In this document: one piece after another, positions 6,533 to 13,464 of the stretch | Layout: each line of letters starts with the position of its first letter | Position numbering within the stretch: position 1 is the first letter of the stretch | From: Candidatus Eiseniibacteriota bacterium | Lineage (GTDB): Bacteria > Eisenbacteria > RBG-16-71-46 > SZUA-252 | NCBI GenBank assembly: GCA_016880395.1 | Contig: JAEHDN010000072.1 | Span: forward strand, 1 to 18,200 | Length of the DNA: 18,200 bases | Direction of reading: 5' to 3' | Made by a program: the position numbers and the translations under genes | Notes under the pieces: model-generated | Databases searched by the model: none | Told to the model about the DNA's origin: nothing | What the model saw: only the letters and a program-made list of their open reading frames with translations

Positions 6533-8164
6533 TCAATTCCTGGCCGGAGGGAAGGATGCCTGGGAGAAGACCTGACCCTCGAGGAACGTGATCGACTTGC
6601 CCTTGGTCCAATAGAACCAGCTCTCGAGAATCTTCTCCCCGTCTGTGAAGGTACGGACCTCCTCGGGGTAACCCTGGGCGGTCGCGGTCTTCGTGAGCTG
6701 CTGGTTCGGCGGCAGCCGGTTCTTGGCCGAGTCCACCCAGACCTTGACCTGGGATCCGGTTCGGGGCTTTCCCTCGCTCAGGGCCTTGTAGATCGTGTAC
6801 TCCGCCACCGACTCGTCCCGCTTGTTCAGCTTGTTCAGGGCCGAGAAGAGAACCTGGTGCGCGTCCTTCTCCTTGGGATCGATCTCGATCGCCTTGCGCA
6901 TCGCCGCGACCGCCCCGTCCATATCCCCGGCCTGGTACTTGGTCTGGCCCTGGAGGACGAGGAGATCCTTGTTGTTCGGGAAGGCCGCCACTCCCTGGTT
7001 CAGGATATCGACGCCCTTCTTCGTGTTCTCTAGATTGAGCTGGATGATCGCGGCGTTGTAGATCGCGTTCTCGCGCACGGCCGTGCCCGCGGAATCCTTC
7101 GGCGCACGGTTGTATACCTCCATGTAGACGGTGGACGCGCTGTCGAGGAGCGCGGAGCGGGTCGGGCCCTCGCTCGGAGCGCCCTTCTGATACGACTCCG
7201 CGATCAGGGAGAGGTACTGGATCGTGCCGACCGTGTCGAAGGCCATCGCCGCCCGGTAGGCCGGGATCGCCTCGAGGAAGCGGCCGCTGCCGTAGAGCCG
7301 GTTGCCGCGCCCCATCGCCGCCACGCGCAGGTTGCGCGTCAGCTGGTCATCGCCCGGCTTGAGCGCGAGCCCGCGCTGCGCCGCACGAATGGAGTCGTCC
7401 GGGCGTCCGAGGATGTCGAACGTGTAGCTCAGGTTCTTGAACGTGTCGGCGTTCGTCGGATCGACGAGCATCGCCAGCTCGAAGTCGTAAGCCGCCTCCG
7501 CGACGGCCGATCCACCCGTATACGCCGGGAAGACGGTCGTGTCGGTCACGGCCACGTTGGCCTCCGCCGGAAGCTTGAACGGCTGGTAGGGCATCTGCAC
7601 CGGATCCGAGCCCTGGGCGAAGTAGTAGGTGATCGACTGTTCCGGGTAGTACCAGAACTCCTGGGTCTTGCCGCCTTCCGTGTAGCGGCTGAAGTCCCTG
7701 GGCTCGCCCCGCTCCTTCTCGATCCCCGCCTGGGGTGTCCCGGCATCCGTGGTGCGCGCGTCTTCCTGCGCGATCTTGCCCGCGCGGTTGAGCGCGCCGA
7801 TGCCCTGGTTGAAGAGCTGGGCGTAGAGCGCCTTCCGGTTCTGCTCTATCTCCTCCTGGCGCTTCTTGTCCTTCTTGTCGGTGGCGACCTTGGTACCGAG
7901 CTGGAATACGGCGCCAGCGGAGGCGTACTGGCGAAGCTGCGCGCGGGCGACGCCGAGGAGCGAGTAGACCTGCGTGTTGTCCGGCTCCTCCTTGCGGGCC
8001 AACTCGAGATAGTGGGCCGCCTTGTCGTAGACCTTCTGCTGGATGTAGACCTTGCCGCTCGTGAAGTTCACGCCGGCGAGCGCCGGTGAGGCCACGAGGA
8101 GCACGGTGATGCCGGCGGCGAGCGCGCCGCTCCAACGCCCGCGAACGGGGACGAAACCTTTCAT
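6533..8164 (-). CDS. Exported TPR-repeat protein with two W-Y motifs, function unknown
   Basis: A 543-residue protein I cannot assign to a named family. It starts MKGFVPVRGRWSGALAAGITVLLVASPALAG: a basic n-region, a hydrophobic core and an A-L-A cleavage site after residue 30, so it is a Sec-exported, probably periplasmic protein without a lipobox Cys. TPR-like helical repeats are visible at about 40-95, 220-305 and 365-460, including the classic DMDGAVAAMRKAIEIDPKEK unit. Residues 153-185 and 498-530 are related to each other (G-x-P ... T-x-G-x-K ... W-Y/F-Y ... S-I-T ... G). This resembles the G-x-P...W-x-Y...F-x-x-G pattern seen in BamE/SmpA-like lipoproteins. The ATG at 8164 has GGAGG 5 nt upstream, so the longer open frame to 8293 is rejected. 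It is transcribed between priA and rho and is likely a separate unit. Confidence 0.85.
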   Translation of the reverse strand: MKGFVPVRGRWSGALAAGITVLLVASPALAGVNFTSGKVYIQQKVYDKAAHYLELARKEEPDNTQVYSLLGVARAQLRQYASAGAVFQLGTKVATDKKDKKRQEEIEQNRKALYAQLFNQGIGALNRAGKIAQEDARTTDAGTPQAGIEKERGEPRDFSRYTEGGKTQEFWYYPEQSITYYFAQGSDPVQMPYQPFKLPAEANVAVTDTTVFPAYTGGSAVAEAAYDFELAMLVDPTNADTFKNLSYTFDILGRPDDSIRAAQRGLALKPGDDQLTRNLRVAAMGRGNRLYGSGRFLEAIPAYRAAMAFDTVGTIQYLSLIAESYQKGAPSEGPTRSALLDSASTVYMEVYNRAPKDSAGTAVRENAIYNAAIIQLNLENTKKGVDILNQGVAAFPNNKDLLVLQGQTKYQAGDMDGAVAAMRKAIEIDPKEKDAHQVLFSALNKLNKRDESVAEYTIYKALSEGKPRTGSQVKVWVDSAKNRLPPNQQLTKTATAQGYPEEVRTFTDGEKILESWFYWTKGKSITFLEGQVFSQASFPPARN

Positions 8165-8169
8165 GAATG

Positions 8170-8174
8170 CCTCC
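8170..8174 (-). promoter_or_regulatory. Ribosome binding site fixing the TPR-protein start
   Basis: GGAGG on the minus strand lies 5 nt before the ATG at 8164 and directly in front of a signal peptide. This decides the start against upstream ATG codons at 8176 and 8293. Confidence 0.8.
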
Positions 8175-8228
8175 ATAACGCTACATACCCGGTAATGGGG
8201 CGGCTCGTTCCCAACGCCCACGACCCGG

Positions 8229-8257
8229 GATTCAAGCACAGGGGGGCGGCGTGTCAA
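8229..8257 (-). promoter_or_regulatory. Possible promoter for the TPR-protein gene
   Basis: A perfect TTGACA -35 hexamer at 8257-8252 (minus strand), 10 nt past the priA stop, is followed after 17 nt by TGAATC, a poor -10 element. The position in the 103-nt gap between priA and the TPR gene is right, but the weak -10 leaves this uncertain. Confidence 0.3.
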
Positions 8258-8267
8258 GAGCTTGTGG

Positions 8268-10349
8268 CTACAGGAGCTGCCTCGGGTCGACATCCACGGC
8301 GACCAGCACGCCCGGGAGCTTCATGTCCCGGAGGGCCGGAATTGCCCGTTTCAGATGCTCCCGCAAGGACTTTCGGGAGTTGCTTCGCAGCAGCAGGTGC
8401 CAGCGTTCCTTGTCTTGGATGCGGGAAATCGCCTTCGGTGCCGGCCCCAGGATCTCGACCCTCGGCTCGATCCGGGCGAGCGCCTTCCGGACGCGCTGGG
8501 CGCCCTCGGTGACCCGCTCCAGCACCGCTCCGCGGACCTCGATCTCCACGAGGTGCCCGTACGGCGGGTAGCCGAGCTCCCGCCGCTCCGCGGACTCGAG
8601 CGCGAAGAAGGCCTCGTAGTCCTGGTCGGCCGCGCACCGGAGCGCGGGATGGTCCGGATTGTAGGACTGCATGATGACCTCCCCCGGACTCTTCCCCCGG
8701 CCCGCACGGCCCGCGACCTGCGTCAGGAGCTGGAACGTCCGCTCCGCCGCGCGGAAGTCGGGAAGGAAGAGCTGCAGGTCTGCGACGATGATCCCGACCA
8801 GCGTGACGCCGGGAAAATCGAACCCCTTCGTCACCATCTGCGTGCCGAGCAGGAAATCGGTGTCCCCCTGACGGAACGACCGGAGGATCGCTCCGGCGGC
8901 GCCGCGACGGCGCACCGCATCCAGATCGAGCCGTGCGATCCGCGCGTGCGGGAAGAGGCGCGCCACCTCGCGCTCGATCTTCTGGATGCCCACACCCCCG
9001 AGCCAGAGATTCGACGCCCCGCACTCGCGGCAGGACGGCAGGAGCGGGCGCACCGCGCCGCAGTAGTGACAGCGGAGCGTCTGATCCTCGGCGTGCACCG
9101 TGAGCGACACGTCGCACCGCGTGCAGGCCGCGACCGAGCCGCAGCCGCGGCACTGGAGCACGGTCGAGTGTCCGCGGCGGTTCAGGAAGAGGATTCCCTG
9201 CTCGCCCCGGACGAGCGTGCGCTCCATGGCCGTGAGGAGCGCGGGCGTGAGATAGGACGACGAGGGCGCCGCGGGAGGAGCCTCGCCGGCCCACGAGGCC
9301 GTCGCCGCGCGCCGCGTCTCCGGCGGGCTCGCCTCCCGGCCGGCCGAGGCGCCGGCGCGGGCGCGGATCCGGAGATCGGCCACCCGCACCGTGGCGAGCG
9401 GACGGCCGTCCACGCGCCGCGGCAGGCGCAGGAGCGTGGTCGCCCCCGAGGCCGCCTTGGCGTAGCTCTCGAGGCTCGGCGTCGCCGACGCGAGGACCAG
9501 CGTCGCGCCGAGGCGCTTCGCGCGCACGAGCGCCACATCGCGTGCGTGATAGCGCGGCGAATCCTCCTGCTTGTACGCGCCGTCCTGCTCCTCGTCCACC
9601 GCGATCAGCCGGAGGTCCCGGAAGGGGAGGAAGACCGCCGAGCGCGTGCCGACGACGAGATCGAGCGATCCCTCGGCCGCGCGGCGCCACACGTCGGCGC
9701 GCTCGCGGGGGCGGAGCGTGCTGTGATAGAGGGCGACGCGCTCGATCCCGCCCTGGCGGAACGAATCGAGGGCCTGCGGCGAGAGCGCGATCTCCGGCAC
9801 GAGGATCAGCGCCTGGCCCCGCTGGCGAATGGCGGTGAGCGCGGCGTGCATGTAGACCGCGGTCTTGCCGCTCCCGGTCACGCCATGGAGGAGGAACGGG
9901 CGGAAGGCTCGCTCCCCGAGCGAGCGCTCGAGCTCGTCGAGCGCGGCCGCCTGGTCCTCGTTCAGCTCCGTGCGCGCGGGGGGCGCGGACGCATGCCATC
10001 CCCGCTCTTCCTCCGGGGATTCGGCTACCGCGCGCCGCTTGAGCGCGGCCGGCGAGGGGGCCGCCGCGTGGAGTACCTCGCCGAGCGGGGCCGCATAGTA
10101 GTCGGCCACCCACCGGCAAAGATCGATCAGCTCAGGCGTGAGCGTGAGCCTGGGCTCGGGGATCCCCGCAATGGGGCGGATCGCCCGCGCCGGACGCACC
10201 AGCTCCTCCGCCATGACGGTGCCCCAGAGGCGACGTCGTCCGAAGGGAACGAGCACGCGGAGACCCGGCTCCGGAGTTTCGTCGCCGGGGAACTCGTAGA
10301 CGAAGGTGTCGTCGATGGGGACCGGAACGGCCACGCGGATGAGGCGCAT
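8268..10349 (-). CDS. priA: Primosomal protein N' (PriA), replication restart 3'-5' helicase
   Basis: A 693-residue superfamily 2 helicase that recognises stalled or collapsed forks and reloads the replisome. The N-terminal 3'-DNA-binding domain (about 1-100) is followed by Walker A GVTGSGKT at 156-163 and a Walker B box reading DEEQ at 252-255, then YKQEDSPRYHARDVA. Many PriA proteins have DEEH here. Motif III LASATPSLES is at 287-295. Four zinc-binding Cys pairs lie between 400 and 443 (CRGC, CTRC, CHYC, CREC). Motifs V and VI follow (GTQMVTKGFDFPGVTLVGI and QVAGRAGRG). A variable Ala/Arg/Ser-rich linker at about 328-365 sits before the second helicase lobe. The ATG at 10349 has no clear Shine-Dalgarno sequence. 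A 91-nt gap separates it from the response regulator gene upstream, so it may be the last gene of that transcript or have its own promoter. Confidence 0.96.
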   Translation of the reverse strand: MRLIRVAVPVPIDDTFVYEFPGDETPEPGLRVLVPFGRRRLWGTVMAEELVRPARAIRPIAGIPEPRLTLTPELIDLCRWVADYYAAPLGEVLHAAAPSPAALKRRAVAESPEEERGWHASAPPARTELNEDQAAALDELERSLGERAFRPFLLHGVTGSGKTAVYMHAALTAIRQRGQALILVPEIALSPQALDSFRQGGIERVALYHSTLRPRERADVWRRAAEGSLDLVVGTRSAVFLPFRDLRLIAVDEEQDGAYKQEDSPRYHARDVALVRAKRLGATLVLASATPSLESYAKAASGATTLLRLPRRVDGRPLATVRVADLRIRARAGASAGREASPPETRRAATASWAGEAPPAAPSSSYLTPALLTAMERTLVRGEQGILFLNRRGHSTVLQCRGCGSVAACTRCDVSLTVHAEDQTLRCHYCGAVRPLLPSCRECGASNLWLGGVGIQKIEREVARLFPHARIARLDLDAVRRRGAAGAILRSFRQGDTDFLLGTQMVTKGFDFPGVTLVGIIVADLQLFLPDFRAAERTFQLLTQVAGRAGRGKSPGEVIMQSYNPDHPALRCAADQDYEAFFALESAERRELGYPPYGHLVEIEVRGAVLERVTEGAQRVRKALARIEPRVEILGPAPKAISRIQDKERWHLLLRSNSRKSLREHLKRAIPALRDMKLPGVLVAVDVDPRQLL

Positions 10350-10387
10350 CGCGCGCGCATGGTAGCACCGGGACGATCGCGGGGGTG

Positions 10388-10404
10388 GTGCGCGCGGGGC
10401 GCAC
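10388..10404 (-). terminator. Short GC hairpin between response regulator and priA
   Basis: GTGCGC and GCGCAC form a 6-bp stem with a 5-nt loop in the 91-nt gap between the stand-alone REC gene and priA. There is no T-tract, and in DNA this GC-rich such repeats arise by chance, so this is a weak candidate for a transcript end or pause. Confidence 0.2.
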
Positions 10405-10440
10405 GCTGCGGCGGTGGACGCGGCGCGCGTGCGAACGAGG

Positions 10441-10842
10441 CTAGGCCGAGGAGGCTGGGCGCTCCGAGATGGCCTGGCCGAGGAGCTGGTTGATCCGCTC
10501 CACGAGCTTCCGCGGGCTGAAGGGCTTGGTGATGTAGTCGTCGGCGCCCACGTCGAATCCCATCTTCTGGTCCACGTTCCGCCCCTTGGCGGAGAGGAGG
10601 ATCACGGGCGTGCCCTTGGTCGCGGCGTTCGACTTGATCGCCTTGCAGACCTCGTAGCCGTCGAGCTTGGGCATCATGATGTCGAGGACCACGAGGTCCG
10701 GCTTCTCGGCCTTGAGGCGCTCGAGCGCCTGCTCGCCGTCCAGGGCCGTGATGACCTCGTACCCTTCCATGCCCAGACTGAAATCCAAGATGTGGACGAT
10801 GTAGATCTCATCATCCACTACCAGGATCTTGCCCTTCGACAT
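10441..10842 (-). CDS. Stand-alone response regulator receiver protein (CheY-like)
   Basis: A 133-residue single REC domain with no output domain. The acidic pair D10-D11 and E12 (ILVVDDE), phospho-acceptor D54 (VVLDIMMPKLDGYEV), Ser84 of LLSAK and K106 of ITKPFSP are all present, so it should accept phosphate from Asp-specific kinases. The start is the ATG at 10842, with AGGAGG 8 nt upstream. A GTG at 10851 overlaps that Shine-Dalgarno sequence and is rejected. The last ten residues (ISERPASSA) are a short tail. It lies 42 nt after the kinase/HD-GYP gene at 10885-13464, so it is a natural partner, perhaps a shuttle between the two kinases or a phosphate sink. CheY-like or Spo0F-like roles are both possible; sequence alone does not choose between them. 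Confidence 0.93.
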   Translation of the reverse strand: MSKGKILVVDDEIYIVHILDFSLGMEGYEVITALDGEQALERLKAEKPDLVVLDIMMPKLDGYEVCKAIKSNAATKGTPVILLSAKGRNVDQKMGFDVGADDYITKPFSPRKLVERINQLLGQAISERPASSA

Positions 10843-10850
10843 CCCACTCA

Positions 10851-10856
10851 CCTCCT
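10851..10856 (-). promoter_or_regulatory. Strong ribosome binding site of the stand-alone REC gene
   Basis: AGGAGG on the minus strand, 8 nt before ATG 10842. It lies across the alternative GTG start and so decides the start. It is the best Shine-Dalgarno match in the signalling cluster, suggesting that this small protein is made in higher amounts than the kinases. Confidence 0.75.
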
Positions 10857-10884
10857 TGTGTACATCAAGGGTTGTATCGGCCGT

Positions 10885-13464
10885 TCAAGCAGCTTCTGGA
10901 GCCCGAACGAGCTTGCCATTCTCTTCCGCCGCAAGGACTTGGCAGAACGTATCCACGACCTTGGGGTCGAACTGCGAGCCCGAGCAGCGCCGGATCTCCC
11001 GGATCGCATCCACCTGCGGCATCGCCTGCCGGTACGGGCGCCCGGCGGTCATCGACTCGTACGCGTCCACCACCGCGATGATCTTCGCGCCGAGCGGGAT
11101 CTCGCTTCCCTGGAGGCCCCGCGGATACCCTCGGCCGTCCATCCGCTCGTGGTGTGCCAGAATGCATTCGGTCACCTTCTCCTCGAACTCGATCGGTTTC
11201 AGGATCTCGACCGTGCGCGCCGGATGCTGCGCCACCTGCGCCCACGCCTCAGGGCCGAGCTTGCCGGGCTCGTGGAGCACGGGAGGGCCGATGTGGGCCA
11301 TGCCCACGTCGTGGATGCTGGCCACGAAGGCGATCGCCTGGATCTCCTCCTCGCTCAGGCCCAGCCGCCGGGCCACCGCGGTGGCCCGCGTAGCCATGGA
11401 CCCCGACGTGAGCTTGAGGCGGCTCCGCCGCGCATTGTCGATGATGGCAGCGAGCGCGCGGGAAGCCTGCTCCACCTTCTCCCCGGTCTCGTCGTGCTCC
11501 GCCGCATGGCGCCAGGCTCGTCCCACCCGCTCCGAGAGCGACGTGAGGAGCGCCTTGTCGTCCTCGGTGAAGGGCGTGCAGGAGATCTTGTTGTTGATGT
11601 TGATGACTCCCACCACGCGGCCCTCGACCTTGACCGGCACCGAGAGGAGCGATTTCGTCTCGTACTGATGGCTGTTCTCGCGGCTCCCGAAGCGCGGGTC
11701 CTCCTCGACGTTGGTGACGAGGAGCGGCGTGCCGTGCTGCGCCACCCACCCGGCGATCGAGTCCCCCATCCGGATGCGCGTCCCGCAGACGACCTCCTCG
11801 CGGAGCCCGCGCGCGGCCTTGATGTAGAGCTCGTCCCGCTCCTCGTCGACGAGCATGAGGGATGCGATCCGAGCATTCATGATCTCCGCCACCATCTCGA
11901 CCGTGAGCCTCGTCAGGTGCTCGGACATGGAGCGCCCCGGTGACCAGCTCGCGTGGGTGATCACCCCCGCGTCGCCGGGCGTGGCCGGGAGGACGACCAC
12001 GAAACGGGAGCCCCGCCCCGGCTCGCTCTGGGCCTCGATCTCGCCGCCGTGCCACTCGACGATGCTCTTCGCCACCGAGAGTCCGAGCCCCACACCCGGG
12101 TACTCGCGCGCGAGCGAGCCGTCGACCTGGTAGAACTTGTCGAAAACCTTGGTCAGCTCCTCGGGCGGAATTCCGACGCCCGTGTCCTCCACCGTGAGGC
12201 GGACGAACTGTTCCGACGGCTGCGCCCGGAACGTCACGCGCCCGCCGTCCGGAGTGAACTTGATGGCGTTGCTGCCCAGGTTGAGGAGCACGCGGCGCAG
12301 GAGGTTACGGTCCGCCTCGACGATCAGATCGCGCCGCACCGGCTCCGCGCCGAGCGTGATGCCCTTCTCCTCCGCGGACGGCCGGAGGAGACCGATGCAC
12401 TCGTCGATCAGCTCGGGCACGTTCATCGGCTCGCGGTTCATGCGGAAACGCCCCGATTCGAGCTGCGACAGCTCGAGGATCGAGTCGATCAGCCGCTCCA
12501 GCTTCCGGCTCGCCTCGTCCACCACGTGCAGGAACTTCTCCTGCGCCTGGACGTTGCTTCCACCCACGTGCTCGAGAAGGGCCTCCACATAGCTCCGGAT
12601 CGTCGTGAGTGGTGTCCTGAGCTCGTGCGACACGATGGAGACGAACGAGGACTTGAGATCGTTCAGCTCCTCCGCCCTCTCCGTCGCCTCCTCGAGCTGC
12701 CGCATGCTCTCGCCGAGCTGCTCGTAGAGGCTCGCGTTCTGGAGCGCGACCACGGCGTGCGCGGCGAGGATCTCCGCGGTCTCGATCACCTCGCGCGACG
12801 GCACACGCCGGTCGGCGGGATCGTCCAGGGAGAGGTATCCCACCACCGAGCCGTCCTTGTGGAGGAGCGGCACGAAGAGCACGTCGTCCTGGTGCCACTC
12901 CCCTTCCCGGCGCTCGCCGAGGTCGGGGGTGTACCCCTCGTCGTCCCCCTCCGGCCAGAATTTCACCTTGTGGCTGATGAAGTAGGAGCGGCTCACGCGG
13001 AACTCGTCCCGGAGCCAGCTCTCGAAGTCGCTCCGCGGAACACCGTGACGCTCGAGCTTGTCGATGGCCTCGCGATCGAGCCCCGCGAACGCGCGCGCCT
13101 CGAAGCGCTGCGTGCGCTCGTCGAGCACGCGGAGGAGCACGATCCGGAAGCCCACGGCCTCCTGCACCGCGTGCACGATCTGGTGGAGGACCTTGTCGAG
13201 CGCCAGGTCGGAGCTGATCGAGGTCGCCGTCTCGAGCACCTTCTTGAGTCGCGCCGACTGCTTGCGGCTCGTGAGGAGCTGGTTGCGGTAGAGGCGCCCC
13301 ATCTCGTCCGCGGCCTGCGTGAGCTGCTCGTTCCGGTCGCGCACGACCTCGTATGCGTTCCGGAGCGAGCGCCCCTCGCGTCGGCGAACGCGGCGGAGCC
13401 GGACCTCCTCGACGAGGAGCGCCGCGGACGCCGCGAGGAGCGCGATCAGCTCAGCGGACGGCAT
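10885..13464 (-). CDS. Membrane-tethered histidine kinase fused to GAF and HD-GYP domains (GAF-HisKA-HATPase-GAF-HD-GYP)
   Basis: An 859-residue multidomain signalling protein. A hydrophobic N-terminus (about 4-20) followed by a very basic segment looks like a single membrane anchor with the rest in the cytoplasm. Next come a coiled coil (about 35-85), GAF-like domain 1 (85-250) and HisKA with the phospho-acceptor in VSHELRTPLT (His280). The HATPase has N399 (GSNAIKFTP), G1 EDTGVGIP and G2 GVGLGL. GAF domain 2 follows (about 513-648, with DSIAGWVA and YETKSLLSVPV). The C-terminal HD-GYP domain has HD at 718-719, HP at 747-748 and the HHERMDGRGYP signature at 771-781. HD-GYP domains usually hydrolyse c-di-GMP. 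Here the HDxGK motif reads HDVGM and the usual upstream His is absent. ATG 13464 has GAGGG 6 nt upstream and overlaps the preceding kinase gene by 14 nt. The two are paralogs. Confidence 0.9.
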   Translation of the reverse strand: MPSAELIALLAASAALLVEEVRLRRVRRREGRSLRNAYEVVRDRNEQLTQAADEMGRLYRNQLLTSRKQSARLKKVLETATSISSDLALDKVLHQIVHAVQEAVGFRIVLLRVLDERTQRFEARAFAGLDREAIDKLERHGVPRSDFESWLRDEFRVSRSYFISHKVKFWPEGDDEGYTPDLGERREGEWHQDDVLFVPLLHKDGSVVGYLSLDDPADRRVPSREVIETAEILAAHAVVALQNASLYEQLGESMRQLEEATERAEELNDLKSSFVSIVSHELRTPLTTIRSYVEALLEHVGGSNVQAQEKFLHVVDEASRKLERLIDSILELSQLESGRFRMNREPMNVPELIDECIGLLRPSAEEKGITLGAEPVRRDLIVEADRNLLRRVLLNLGSNAIKFTPDGGRVTFRAQPSEQFVRLTVEDTGVGIPPEELTKVFDKFYQVDGSLAREYPGVGLGLSVAKSIVEWHGGEIEAQSEPGRGSRFVVVLPATPGDAGVITHASWSPGRSMSEHLTRLTVEMVAEIMNARIASLMLVDEERDELYIKAARGLREEVVCGTRIRMGDSIAGWVAQHGTPLLVTNVEEDPRFGSRENSHQYETKSLLSVPVKVEGRVVGVININNKISCTPFTEDDKALLTSLSERVGRAWRHAAEHDETGEKVEQASRALAAIIDNARRSRLKLTSGSMATRATAVARRLGLSEEEIQAIAFVASIHDVGMAHIGPPVLHEPGKLGPEAWAQVAQHPARTVEILKPIEFEEKVTECILAHHERMDGRGYPRGLQGSEIPLGAKIIAVVDAYESMTAGRPYRQAMPQVDAIREIRRCSGSQFDPKVVDTFCQVLAAEENGKLVRAPEAA

